Assembly (NCBI GenBank): GCA_043738565.1
Contig: JAYUGA010000111.1
Coordinates: forward strand, 1 to 36,858
Source: Stagnihabitans sp043738565
GTDB taxonomy: Bacteria; Pseudomonadota; Alphaproteobacteria; Rhodobacterales; Rhodobacteraceae
DNA: 36,858 nucleotides
Reading direction: 5' to 3'
Shown here: piece after piece, positions 15,063 through 23,314 of the stretch
Position numbering within the stretch: the first letter of the stretch is position 1
Layout of the letters: the number at the start of each line of letters is the position of its first letter
Made by a program: the position numbers and the translations under genes
The notes under the pieces: generated by a model
Databases searched by the model: none
What the model was told of the DNA's origin: nothing
The model's input: the letters and a program-made list of their open reading frames with translations, nothing else

Positions 15063-17603
15063 TCATGCCAACCGGCGCTGAATCTCTTCCCGCTCGAAAA
15101 TCTCGATGACATCGCCGGCGCGGATATCTTCATAGCGTTCAAACGCCATGCCGCATTCCTGGCCCGAGATCACTTCCTTGACCTCGTCCTTGAAGCGTTT
15201 CAGCGTCTTCAGCGTGCCTTCATGGATCACCACGTTATCGCGCAGCAACCGCACCCCCGCCGACCGGCGCGCGATCCCTTCAGTAACCAGGCACCCTGCA
15301 ACCATGCCGATGCCGGACACTTTGAAGACTTCCTTGATCGTCGCATAGCCGATGAAGGTCTCGCGAATCTCGGCCTTCAGCAGACCCGAGGCCGCCGCCT
15401 TGATGTCGTCCACAAGGTCATAGATCACCGAATAATACCGGATCTCCACCCCCTTCTGATGCGCCGACTGGCGAGCCGAGGCATTGGCCCGCACGTTAAA
15501 CCCGATGATCGGTGCGCCGGAAGCTTCGGCCAGACCCACATCGGTATCGGTGATCGCCCCGACGCCATAGCTCAGGACGCGCACCCGCACTTCGTCGTTG
15601 CCGACCTTTTCCAGCGCCTGCACGATGGCCTCGGCAGAACCCTGCACGTCGGCCTTGACCAGCACCGGCAGTTCGGAAACCGACTGATCCGCCTTGGCTT
15701 TCGCCATCAGCTGTTCAAGCGTGGTCGCCGCGCCGACGGCGGCGCGTTTGTCTTTGGTGGTTTTCGCGCGGTAATCGGCAATCTCTCGCGCTTGCGCTTC
15801 GGTCTCGACCACGTTCAGCACGTCACCGGCTTGCGGGGTGCCCGACAGGCCCAGAACCTCGACCGGAACCGACGGACCAGCTTCGGCAATCGTCTCGCCC
15901 TTGTCGTTGATCAGGGCGCGGACCTTGCCCCATTGCTCGCCGACGACAAAGATGTCGCCCTTGCGCAGCGTGCCGTTGCGGACCAGCACGGTCGCAATCG
16001 GACCGCGGCCGACATCCAGCTTGGCCTCGATCACCGCACCCTGCGCCGCCCGGTTCGGGTTGGCACGCAGTTCCAGGATTTCGGCCTGCAACGCGATGGC
16101 TTCCAAGAGCTTGTCCAGACCCTTGCCGGTCTTGGCCGAAACCTCGACATCCTGCACGTCGCCCGACATCGCCTCGACCACCACACTGTGTTGCAACAGT
16201 TCGGTGCGGACCTTGTTCGGGTCAGCCTCGTATTTGTCGATCTTGTTGATCGCCACGATCATCGGCACTTTCGCCGCTTTGGCATGGGCAATCGCCTCGA
16301 TGGTCTGCGGCATCACGGCGTCATCTGCCGCGACAACCAGCACGACGATATCCGTCACATTGGCACCACGGGCACGCATCGAAGTGAACGCCGCATGGCC
16401 CGGCGTATCGAGGAAGGTCAGAACCGCACCGTTGTCGGTCGTCACCTGATAGGCCCCGATGTGCTGGGTGATGCCACCCGCTTCACCAGAGACGACATTG
16501 GCGTGGCGGATGGCGTCCAAGAGCGAGGTCTTGCCGTGGTCAACGTGGCCCATGATCGTGACGATCGGCGGGCGGACGATGCGGTTTTCGTCGGCATCCA
16601 CCACCGTGTCGATGACCTGTTCCACGTCGGCGTCAGAGACGCGAACGGCGCGGTGGCCGAATTCCTCGATCACCAGTTCTGCGGTGTCGGCGTCAATCGC
16701 CTGATTCATCGTGACCATCATGCCCATTTTCATCAGGCTCTTGACCACATCGGCGGCGCGTTCGGCCATCCGGTTGGCCAGTTCGGACACCACGATGGTT
16801 TCCGGCAGCTGCACATCGCGCACCTGCTTTTCAGGCTTGGTCCCAAAGCCCAACGCCTTTAGCCGGGCCTTTTCCTGCTTGCGCTTCATCGCGGCCAGCG
16901 AACGCGTGCGCCCGCCTTCACCCGCCAGCGCCTCGTTCAGGGTCAGCTTGCCGGCGCGGCGTGCGTCGTCAGGCTTGGCCTTGGCGGCGCGTTCTCGGTC
17001 TTCGCGTTCGCGGTCGGTCTTGCGCGGGGCCAGACCGGGCTTGGCGCTGGCCGGGCCACGCGAGTCGGCTTCCGTCGCCGTGGAAGCGGGCCGCGCTGCT
17101 GCCGAGCGCGGAGCGGCTGGTGCCGTTGTCGCCTTCTTGGCGTCTTCCGCACGTTGCGCCTTGATCTCGGCTTCCTTGACAGCACGCGCCTCTTCGTCGG
17201 CCTTCAGCTTGGCCACGGCCTCGCGGGCCTTTTCTTCCCGCTCTTTGGCGTCAATCTCTTCGCGCTTGCGGGCACGTTCTTCTTCGCGCGACCGGTCTTC
17301 CTCGGCACGCCGCGCATTGTCCTCGACTTCCCGCGACTTGGCCGCGCGCAGCGCCGCCAGACGACGCTCCATCTCGGCATCGGAAATTCCGGCGGGGCGT
17401 TTGGACGGATCGCCCAGATGCGGGGCGCTGGTCACACCGGCAGCAGCACCGGGGGTGCCGGGTTTGCCCGGAACCACCACACGCTTGCGCTTGGTCTCGA
17501 CCAGCACGCTTTTCGTCCGGCCGTGGCTGAAGCTTTGCTTCACCTGACCGGAACGAGGTGCGCTACCCAGGCCGAGGGGTCTCTTGCCGTCTGTATCAGT
17601 CAT
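15063..17603 (-). CDS. infB: Translation initiation factor IF-2
   Basis: 846-aa GTPase that brings initiator tRNA to the 30S subunit and promotes subunit joining. A basic N-terminal segment with VLVETKRKR at about 33-42 is followed by a long charged coiled coil (about 75-160) and an IF2 N-domain at about 265-315. The GTPase domain has G1 GHVDHGKTS at about 352-360, then DTPGH and NKID. C-terminal domains II-IV follow to the end. Length and order are usual for alphaproteobacteria. AGGA lies just before the ATG, inside the ylxR stop region, 5 bp after that stop. It is the last gene of rimP-nusA-ylxR-infB; rbfA, which often follows, is absent, and mutT converges from the other side. Confidence 0.98.
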   Translation of the reverse strand: MTDTDGKRPLGLGSAPRSGQVKQSFSHGRTKSVLVETKRKRVVVPGKPGTPGAAAGVTSAPHLGDPSKRPAGISDAEMERRLAALRAAKSREVEDNARRAEEDRSREEERARKREEIDAKEREEKAREAVAKLKADEEARAVKEAEIKAQRAEDAKKATTAPAAPRSAAARPASTATEADSRGPASAKPGLAPRKTDREREDRERAAKAKPDDARRAGKLTLNEALAGEGGRTRSLAAMKRKQEKARLKALGFGTKPEKQVRDVQLPETIVVSELANRMAERAADVVKSLMKMGMMVTMNQAIDADTAELVIEEFGHRAVRVSDADVEQVIDTVVDADENRIVRPPIVTIMGHVDHGKTSLLDAIRHANVVSGEAGGITQHIGAYQVTTDNGAVLTFLDTPGHAAFTSMRARGANVTDIVVLVVAADDAVMPQTIEAIAHAKAAKVPMIVAINKIDKYEADPNKVRTELLQHSVVVEAMSGDVQDVEVSAKTGKGLDKLLEAIALQAEILELRANPNRAAQGAVIEAKLDVGRGPIATVLVRNGTLRKGDIFVVGEQWGKVRALINDKGETIAEAGPSVPVEVLGLSGTPQAGDVLNVVETEAQAREIADYRAKTTKDKRAAVGAATTLEQLMAKAKADQSVSELPVLVKADVQGSAEAIVQALEKVGNDEVRVRVLSYGVGAITDTDVGLAEASGAPIIGFNVRANASARQSAHQKGVEIRYYSVIYDLVDDIKAAASGLLKAEIRETFIGYATIKEVFKVSGIGMVAGCLVTEGIARRSAGVRLLRDNVVIHEGTLKTLKRFKDEVKEVISGQECGMAFERYEDIRAGDVIEIFEREEIQRRLA

Positions 17604-17608
17604 GCGTC

Positions 17609-18244
17609 CTACGTATCCTTCAAGGCGATCTCGTCGCCATCCTGCTTGACGGTTTGCCCGCGCAACCCTTCAAGCCTTGCCGCTTCCTCTACAACACGCG
17701 TCGTGAGTCCACCAGCCGCAAGCGCGGCGTGTATCGCACGTTCGCGCCCGAATGCCAAACCCAATTCCGCAGCGGTCAAGCAGCCGATATATCGGCCATT
17801 TTCCGCAGGCATCCGCAGCTTGGTCTTGCCGCGTTCCGACCCATCCGACGATTGCAACAGCACCACGGCGCGGCCGTTTTGCAACCAGTCCTTGACCTTC
17901 TCGTAACCCATCACCGCCGCATTCGACTTGCGGGTCAGCGACAGGAACTCGATCACCCGCCGCAGCAAGAACGCCTCGACCTGATCGGCCAGACCCTCCG
18001 GCACCGTGACAGATTGCTTGGCGGCGCGGGCAAACAGCCCCTTCTTGGCCGCTTTCTCGATCATCGCCCGATCCGCCGAGACGTAGAATCCCCGGCCCGG
18101 CAACTTGGCCATCACATCGGCCACGATCTGACCTTCCGGCCCCAGACAAAACCGGATCAGCCCTGCCTTCGGCTGGACCTCCCCGGACACAATACACTTG
18201 CGCTCGGGATCTTCTGCTTCGCTGCTACGGCCACCGCGTGTCAC
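17609..18244 (-). CDS. ylxR: YlxR/RnpM-like RNA-binding protein with fused L7Ae-like domain
   Basis: 211 aa. The N-terminal DUF448 (YlxR) domain, about 10-85, has the PERKCIVSGE signature and GRGFYVSADRAMIEKA. The C-terminal part (about 100-200) looks like an L7Ae/L30e fold (SNAAVMGYEKVKDWL; LGLAFGRERAIHAAL). In Firmicutes nusA is followed by separate ylxR and ylxQ genes; here the two seem fused, as is common in alphaproteobacteria. Bacillus YlxR modulates RNase P and transcription; the role here is inferred. The start is GTG 18244, supported by the conserved opening MTRGGR. The only strong Shine-Dalgarno sequence, AGGAGG, is 30 bases away with a perfect hairpin in between (see 18242-18280). 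Confidence 0.93.
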   Translation of the reverse strand: MTRGGRSSEAEDPERKCIVSGEVQPKAGLIRFCLGPEGQIVADVMAKLPGRGFYVSADRAMIEKAAKKGLFARAAKQSVTVPEGLADQVEAFLLRRVIEFLSLTRKSNAAVMGYEKVKDWLQNGRAVVLLQSSDGSERGKTKLRMPAENGRYIGCLTAAELGLAFGRERAIHAALAAGGLTTRVVEEAARLEGLRGQTVKQDGDEIALKDT

Positions 18245-18280
18245 GGATACCCGAGGTCTGAAATCAGACCTCGGCCTCCT
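18242..18280 (-). promoter_or_regulatory. Shine-Dalgarno, 10-bp hairpin and GTG: start region of ylxR
   Basis: Read on the minus strand: AGGAGG (18280-18275), then a perfect 10-bp stem CCGAGGTCTG/CAGACCTCGG around loop ATTT (18274-18251), then GTATCC, then GTG (18244-18242). Linear spacing from AGGAGG to GTG is 30 bases, too long; with the hairpin folded it becomes 6 bases, which is ideal. The nusA stop TGA (18266-18264) is at the tip of the hairpin, so ribosomes finishing nusA would melt it. Function is inference. Confidence 0.6.
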
Positions 18281-19862
18281 GTTCTGCTTTGGGTTCCAGC
18301 TCGGTCGGGTCCACCCAGCCCAGCATCACCCGCGCGGTCATCACCAGCGTCTGCGCCTCTTCCAGCGACATGTCGAACTTTTCCAGCACACCTTCATCCT
18401 TGTGCCGCGCGCCATTCACCGTGGTCCAGCCGCCGGCCAGTTCCCAATCGGCACAGGTGGCGAAATCTTCCAGCGTCTTGATGCCATCCTGCGCCAGGGC
18501 TTCCAGCATCTGCGGCGTCAGGCCCTCGAATTCGACCAGGCTGTCCTCGACCCCCAGCGCCCTGGCGTTTTCCATCGCCTTGATATTGGCCGCTTCCAGG
18601 TAATCCTTTGCCCGCGCTTGCAATTCGCCTGCCGTTCCCTCGTCGAACCCGTCAATCGACAACAGTTCCTCGGCGTCGACATAGGCCACTTCTTCCAGAT
18701 TGGTGAAGCCTTCCGACACCAGCAATTGCGCCATCATCTCGTCGATATCAAGCGTGTCCATGAACAGCTTGGTGCGTTCGGCAAACTCGGCCTGCCGCCG
18801 CGCGCTTTCGTCCGATTCCGTCATGATGTCGATGTCGAGCCCGGTCAGTTGGCTCGCCAGCCGCACGTTCTGACCCCGGCGACCGATGGCCAGCGACAGT
18901 TGTTCATCCGGCACCACGACGATGATCTTGCCGGTTTCCTCGTCAATCACCACCTTGGACACTTCGGCAGGTTGCAAAGCGTTGACGAGGAACGTCGCCT
19001 GATCCTGATTCCACGGAATGATGTCGATTTTCTCGCCCTGCAATTCGTTGACCACCGCCTGCACCCGGCTGCCGCGCATCCCGACGCAAGCCCCGACCGG
19101 ATCGATGGAATTGTCATAAGAGATGACAGCGATCTTGGCGCGGGACCCCGGATCACGGGCCACCGCCTTGATCTCGATGATACCGTCATAAATCTCCGGC
19201 ACTTCCATCTTGAACAGTTCCGCCATGAACTGCGGATCGGTGCGCGACAAAAAGACCTGCGGACCGCGAGCCTCTCGGCGCACGTCCTTGATATAGGCGC
19301 GAATCCGGTCGTTCGGGCGATAGGATTCCCGGCCGATCTTTTCGTTGCGCCGCAGGATCGCTTCGCCGCGACCGATATCGACGATGATATTGCCGTATTC
19401 CTCGCGCTTGACCTGACCGTTGATGATCGTGCCCTTGCGGTCCTTGAATTCCTCGAACTGGCGGTCACGCTCGGCCTCACGGACCTTTTGCAAGATCACC
19501 TGCTTGGCCGACTGCGCGGCAATCCGCCCCAGATCGACCGGCGGCACTTCGTCGATGATCTCGCTTCCGATCACGTAATCGGGTTTGATCGCCTGTGCCT
19601 GCTTCAGGGTGATCTGGGCATGGTGATTCTCGACCAGTTCATCCTCAACCACCGTGCGGATCCGGGCAAAGGTGGCACGACCGGTCTTGCGGTCGATGTT
19701 CACCCTTATGTCCATTTCCGCGCCGTAGCGGCTCTTCGCAGCGCGTGCGAGGCTGTCTTCCATCGCCTGGATCACCAGATCCGGGTCGATCATCTTTTCC
19801 CGCGCCACCGCCTCGGCGGTCTGCAAAAGTTCAAGCTGGTTGGCAGAGGTAATCGCCATCAT
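18264..19862 (-). CDS. nusA: Transcription termination/antitermination factor NusA
   Basis: 532-aa RNA-polymerase-binding factor controlling pausing, termination and antitermination. In order: an N-terminal RNAP-binding domain (about 1-125), an S1 domain (about 135-200), KH1 and KH2 (about 205-345; DPVGACVGMRGSRVQAVVNEL, LAIGRRGQNVRLASQL), and C-terminal helix-hairpin-helix acidic repeats (VSEGFTNLEEVAYVDAEELLSIDGFDE; GLTPQMLEALAQDGIKTLEDFA). The start is ATGATG; the upstream TAG of rimP is followed by GGAG, giving good spacing. The gap to rimP is 8 bp. The message's last codons contain the AGGAGG that may serve ylxR. Confidence 0.98.
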   Translation of the reverse strand: MMAITSANQLELLQTAEAVAREKMIDPDLVIQAMEDSLARAAKSRYGAEMDIRVNIDRKTGRATFARIRTVVEDELVENHHAQITLKQAQAIKPDYVIGSEIIDEVPPVDLGRIAAQSAKQVILQKVREAERDRQFEEFKDRKGTIINGQVKREEYGNIIVDIGRGEAILRRNEKIGRESYRPNDRIRAYIKDVRREARGPQVFLSRTDPQFMAELFKMEVPEIYDGIIEIKAVARDPGSRAKIAVISYDNSIDPVGACVGMRGSRVQAVVNELQGEKIDIIPWNQDQATFLVNALQPAEVSKVVIDEETGKIIVVVPDEQLSLAIGRRGQNVRLASQLTGLDIDIMTESDESARRQAEFAERTKLFMDTLDIDEMMAQLLVSEGFTNLEEVAYVDAEELLSIDGFDEGTAGELQARAKDYLEAANIKAMENARALGVEDSLVEFEGLTPQMLEALAQDGIKTLEDFATCADWELAGGWTTVNGARHKDEGVLEKFDMSLEEAQTLVMTARVMLGWVDPTELEPKAEQEAEV

Positions 19863-19870
19863 GACACTCC

Positions 19871-20476
19871 CTAGTGTTTCACAGCTTCCGCAGCGTCTTC
19901 TTCGTCCGCTTCGGAGGTTTCAATTTCATCAAACTGCGTCTCGTCAAAGACGCCGCTGGCCTTTTTCTGTTTCAGCATTTCGGCGATCAGCCCGTCGGTC
20001 AGGATCAGCTTGGCGTCGGCAAGCCATTCAAAGTGCAGGCCAATCGTCACCGGCTCGCCAGCTTCTTCGATGGTGATCAGGACTTCCTCACCCTCAACCC
20101 CGCTCAGCGTGCCCTTGAACCGACGCCGCCCATCGACCAGTTCCGTCGTCTCGATCCGGGCTTCCCAGCCCTTCCACATCTCGAAATCCTTGAGCCGGGT
20201 CAGCGGACGGTCGATGCCGGGCGAGGACACTTCAAGGATGAAATTCTCTTCGATCGGGTCTTCGACATCCAGAATGGCCGAAACCGCAATCGAAATCTGG
20301 CCACAGTCATCCACTTCGATCCCGCCCTCCGGCCGGTCCGCCATGATCTGCAGCGTGCGGGTGTTGCCACCCATCAACCGGATGCGCACCAGTTCGAACC
20401 CCATGCCTTCGATGACGGGGATGACAATATCCGCCAGACGGCGGTCCATAGCGGATTTGGCGATCAGGTCAGACAT
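19871..20476 (-). CDS. rimP: Ribosome maturation factor RimP
   Basis: 201-aa protein needed for 30S subunit assembly. The N-terminal RimP domain, about 5-90, contains GFELVRIRL and VSSPGIDRPL; the C-terminal SH3-like domain is about 95-165 (FKGTLSGVEGEEVLITIEE). A further acidic tail of about 35 residues (SEADEEDAAEAV) makes it longer than the roughly 150-aa E. coli protein but usual for Rhodobacteraceae. It is the first gene of the rimP-nusA-ylxR-infB operon. The GAGG ribosome-binding site lies right against the T-run of an intrinsic terminator in the leader, which points to attenuation. Confidence 0.96.
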   Translation of the reverse strand: MSDLIAKSAMDRRLADIVIPVIEGMGFELVRIRLMGGNTRTLQIMADRPEGGIEVDDCGQISIAVSAILDVEDPIEENFILEVSSPGIDRPLTRLKDFEMWKGWEARIETTELVDGRRRFKGTLSGVEGEEVLITIEEAGEPVTIGLHFEWLADAKLILTDGLIAEMLKQKKASGVFDETQFDEIETSEADEEDAAEAVKH

Positions 20477-20490
20477 CGGGCCTCAAAATG

Positions 20491-20513
20491 AAAAAGCGGA
20501 CCAACAGGCCCGC
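20491..20513 (-). terminator. Intrinsic terminator immediately upstream of rimP (attenuator candidate)
   Basis: On the minus strand GCGGGCC-TGTT-GGTCCGC forms a 7-bp stem (one G-T) followed by TTTTTCATTTT. The run ends 5 bases before the GAGG of rimP, whose ATG is at 20476. It may stop readthrough from pip or act as an attenuator in the rimP leader. Flanking segments can form alternative pairs (see findings). Confidence 0.8.
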
Positions 20514-20563
20514 CGCGACACTCGGTAGCCTCAGGTTTGGACCCGGAAGCAGCTGTTGGAGTG

Positions 20564-20592
20564 GGTATAGGGCGGTTTGGCAGTGGGTGCAA
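20564..20592 (-). promoter_or_regulatory. Candidate rimP operon promoter
   Basis: On the minus strand TTGCAC (20592-20587), a 17-bp spacer, then TATACC (20569-20564). Predicted start is near 20557, about 80 bp before the rimP ATG. The spacing is ideal and the boxes are reasonable, but alternatives in the AT-rich stretch 20630-20680 are not excluded. Confidence 0.4.
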
Positions 20593-20652
20593 GGTCGTTG
20601 AAGACCGCAGGCCGGAACCGGCATTCATGAACAAATGATTAAATATTGAAAT

Positions 20653-20675
20653 TTAACCATTTGAAATCATTGCAT
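20653..20675. repeat. AT-rich sequence shared with the ubiG 3' end, copy 1
   Basis: The sequence beginning TTAACCA and containing AAATCATTG lies just after the pip stop. It matches 17 of 20 positions with 22471-22490, just after the ubiG stop, in the same plus-strand orientation. The surrounding 20630-20680 is unusually AT-rich for this window. Confidence 0.45.
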
Positions 20676-20676
20676 T

Positions 20677-21666
20677 TTATAAAGCGTCCAGAACTGGACG
20701 TTCGCGCAACCTATCCATCACGCCCACCAGAGCCTCCGAAATCCTCGGCTCTGACAGGGCATGCCCCGCCAGCGGAATCAGCCGCAGATCGCATTTCTCC
20801 CACCCCTCTGCCAGTTTCCAGGCAGAAACCGGCGGGCAGATCATGTCGTAGCGGCCCTGAATGATTGTGGCGGGGATCGGGGAAATCCGGTGCTTTTCCC
20901 GCAGGATCCAGCCGTCGCTTTCCAGAAACCCGGCGTTCTGAAAGTAGTGATTCTCCAGCCGCGCAAAGGCGCGGGCATAGTCCGACGGGCTTTCCCCAAG
21001 CATCCCCTCATACGACACCGAAGCCAGCGCGTTTTCCCAGTTCGCCCAGATGCGGCCCAGCCGGGATTCCTCCATCAGGTTCCCGGAAAACAACCGCCGA
21101 TGATAAGCCCCGATCAGATCAGCTCGCTCCACCTCGGGGACCGGCGCCACAAACCGCGCCCAAAGGTCCGGAAAGAACGCCCCCGCCCCGCCACCGTAGA
21201 ACCACTTCAGTTCTGCTTGCGTCATCAAAAACACGCCACGCAGAACCAGATGTCGGGTGCGAGTCGGGTGGGTGAGCGCGTAGACCAGCGCCAGAGTGGC
21301 ACCCCACGAGCCGCCGAACAGGATGAAGCTGTCGATTTCCAGCGTTTCGCGGATCACTTCGATGTCGCTGACCAAGTGCCAGGTCGTATTCGCCTCGACC
21401 GAGGCGTGCGGCCGCGACCGTCCGCAGCCCCGCTGATCGAACAGCACGACGCGGTAAACGCCGGGGTCGAAGTAGCGGCGCATGGCGGGCGAACACCCGC
21501 CGCCGGGGCCGCCGTGGAGGACCAGAACCGGAATGCCAGCAGGGTTGCCACATTGCTCGACATAGATGCGATGGCCGTGGTCCATGTCCATCATCCGCTG
21601 GTCGAAAGGTTCGACCTGCGGATAAAGGTATTCTGCAGCGCGTTTTTGGCCTGATCTGTGGTCCAT
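20677..21666 (-). CDS. pip: Prolyl iminopeptidase
   Basis: 329-aa alpha/beta hydrolase of peptidase family S33 that removes N-terminal proline from peptides in the cytoplasm. Seen: oxyanion-hole motif HGGPGGG at about 51-57, DQRGCGRS, nucleophile elbow GGSWGATL with Ser120, Asp274 in GRYDMICPP and His302 in GHALSEP, which complete the triad. Length and motif order match the family. It is divergent from ubiG with a 56-bp intergenic region, so the two promoters must overlap closely. Its transcript runs toward rimP; the stem-loop at 20491-20513 would stop it there. Confidence 0.95.
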   Translation of the reverse strand: MDHRSGQKRAAEYLYPQVEPFDQRMMDMDHGHRIYVEQCGNPAGIPVLVLHGGPGGGCSPAMRRYFDPGVYRVVLFDQRGCGRSRPHASVEANTTWHLVSDIEVIRETLEIDSFILFGGSWGATLALVYALTHPTRTRHLVLRGVFLMTQAELKWFYGGGAGAFFPDLWARFVAPVPEVERADLIGAYHRRLFSGNLMEESRLGRIWANWENALASVSYEGMLGESPSDYARAFARLENHYFQNAGFLESDGWILREKHRISPIPATIIQGRYDMICPPVSAWKLAEGWEKCDLRLIPLAGHALSEPRISEALVGVMDRLRERPVLDAL

Positions 21667-21722
21667 TCGGCCTATATACCCTGCCAGAAGTTGACTGACA
21701 CTGAAATAGAAGGACGCTGGCC

Positions 21723-22469
21723 ATGCAATCGACGATCGACGCCGCCGAAGTAGCGAAGTTCGAGGCGATGGCGGCGGAGTGGTGGGATCCGAACGGCAAG
21801 TTCAAGCCGCTGCATCTGATGAATCCGTGTCGGTTGGATTATATCAACAGCCAGATCGCGGCGGAATATGATCGGGATTTGACGCGGGCCAACCCATTCA
21901 AAGGACTGCGAATTCTGGACATTGGCTGTGGTGGCGGGCTGCTGTCTGAGCCAATGGCAAGTCTGGGGGCTATGGTTGTGGGGGCGGATGCGGCGGCGCG
22001 GAACATTCCGGTAGCAAGGCTGCATGCGGAAGCGTCCGGGCTGGTGATTGATTACCGGCACACCACGGCGGAGGATTTGGCGGCGGCGGGGGAACAGTTC
22101 GATGTCGTGCTGAATATGGAGGTGGTGGAGCATGTTGCGGACCCGTTGACCTATCTGACGGCATGCCGGAATTTGCTGAAACCGCAGGGGGTTATGATCT
22201 GCTCGACGCTGAACCGGAATGCCAAGAGCTTCCTGATGGCGATCATCGGGGCGGAATGGGTGATGCGCTGGCTGCCGAAGGGCACGCATGACTGGGCCAA
22301 GTTCATCACGCCAGACGAACTCTACAGGTTGATTGAAAAGGCGGGTTTGAGGCCGCTGGACCGCAAGGGAATGGTGTTCAACCCGGTCAGCTGGAACTGG
22401 TCGCTTTCGGCGCGGGATCTGTCTTGCAACTATGTGACGACCTCGGTGCGCGGGCCCGGAGTGCGCTGA
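21723..22469 (+). CDS. ubiG: Ubiquinone biosynthesis O-methyltransferase UbiG
   Basis: 248-aa SAM-dependent methyltransferase carrying out both O-methylation steps of ubiquinone synthesis. SAM motif I is LDIGCGGGLLSEPMA (about 64-78), preceded by the family motif AAEWWDPNGKFKPLH-x-MNP-x-R. Motif II-like GADAAARNI and NMEVVEHVADP follow, as does the UbiG-type STLNRNAKS. The C-terminus (GMVFNPVSWNWSLSARDLSCNY) is characteristic. AAGGA lies about 9 bases before the ATG. It is divergent from pip. Confidence 0.96.
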   Translation: MQSTIDAAEVAKFEAMAAEWWDPNGKFKPLHLMNPCRLDYINSQIAAEYDRDLTRANPFKGLRILDIGCGGGLLSEPMASLGAMVVGADAAARNIPVARLHAEASGLVIDYRHTTAEDLAAAGEQFDVVLNMEVVEHVADPLTYLTACRNLLKPQGVMICSTLNRNAKSFLMAIIGAEWVMRWLPKGTHDWAKFITPDELYRLIEKAGLRPLDRKGMVFNPVSWNWSLSARDLSCNYVTTSVRGPGVR

Positions 22470-22470
22470 G

Positions 22471-22493
22471 TTAACCAATGAAAATCATTGGAT
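22471..22493. repeat. AT-rich sequence at the ubiG 3' end, copy 2, with small hairpin
   Basis: It begins TTAACCA and contains the 7-bp dyad CCAATGA-AAA-TCATTGG (22475-22491), followed by ATAATTT. It may serve as a weak terminator for ubiG. It is similar to 20653-20675 at 17 of 20 positions; together the two copies bracket the pip-ubiG pair. Confidence 0.45.
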
Positions 22494-22695
22494 AATTTGT
22501 CACTTTTCCAATTGGCCGGTTGTCTTTTTTCCGTCTTGCCCGCGTCTTGCTTGCGTCCCTACGCAGTTTTGCGCTTTCTGTTGGCAGGCAACGTTAACCT
22601 GTTTGCGCGAATCGCAACCTTCGCGGTGTCGGTTGCACACGCCGCCATCCTGGGCAAAGCTGCCGCCCAAGATTTCGCGTCGATCCGAAGGGGCA

Positions 22696-23268
22696 ATGGC
22701 AATGGCAGCAGATGTGAACACGCGGGGTGGTCTGGAACAGCTGCTGGCTGCGATTGATGCCGCCAACGCCGCCGATCCGGCGCAGGAAGCCGGGCCGTAC
22801 GGTCAGCGGATGACAGAGGAATTGGCGCGGCTGGCGCCTGCGGCAAGCGCGGCTTTGCAAATTGCGGCGCGGGGCCAGCATGTCGAGCGCTGGCGGTTGC
22901 CGCGCGCGGATTATCCGGCGGGCAAACAGGGCTATCTGGCCTGGCGCATCGAACAAGGGCGGCGGCATGGGGCGCGGGTCGCGGGCTTGATGGCCGAGGC
23001 CGGGTATCCGCAGGCCGATCAGGACCGGGTTGCGGCGATGCTGCGCAAAGAGGGGATCAAGCGCGACCCGGAGGTGCAGCAGTTGGAGGACGTCGCCTGC
23101 TTGACCTTCTTGCGGTGGTATTTTCAACCGTTCGCGGGCAAGCACACGCCCGAGGCGCTGTTGAAGATCGTCACCAAGACGGCGCGGAAAATGTCGGCTG
23201 CGGGGCGAGCCCGGGCCTTGGCGGAGTTTGACCTGCCAGAGCCGTTCGCGGCGGCGTTTCGGGATTGA
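22696..23268 (+). CDS. DUF4202 family protein
   Basis: 190-aa soluble protein matching the DUF4202 family from memory: LAAIDAANAADP near the start, YGQRMTEELARL, ALQIAARGQHVERWRLPRADYPAGKQGYLAWR in the middle and a helical C-terminus containing DVACLTFLRWYF. No catalytic function is established for the family; the conserved His/Arg/Trp block suggests a bound ligand or an HD-like fold, but that is speculation. ATG 22696 is preceded by AAGGGG. A longer open frame from 22603 has no ribosome-binding site and unusual composition. The 226 bp before it contains no recognisable gene. Confidence 0.82.
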   Translation: MAMAADVNTRGGLEQLLAAIDAANAADPAQEAGPYGQRMTEELARLAPAASAALQIAARGQHVERWRLPRADYPAGKQGYLAWRIEQGRRHGARVAGLMAEAGYPQADQDRVAAMLRKEGIKRDPEVQQLEDVACLTFLRWYFQPFAGKHTPEALLKIVTKTARKMSAAGRARALAEFDLPEPFAAAFRD

Positions 23269-23314
23269 TCCGTGGAGGATTTTGCTGGAACCGCTGCCGG
23301 GCTGCATTGAGCTG

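Noticed and set aside
20537..20563. Firm assignment of the antiterminator to the rimP leader made from the TTGCAC/TATACC promoter
   Set aside because: The predicted start (about 20557) would remove the first bases of CCAACAG. Either the antiterminator forms only in readthrough RNA from pip, or the promoter lies further upstream. Kept only as a hypothesis.
22488..22757. Small gene between ubiG and the DUF4202 gene
   Set aside because: The frame overlaps the DUF4202 start in another frame, has no ribosome-binding site and no recognisable domain; the stretch more likely holds the ubiG trailer and the next promoter.
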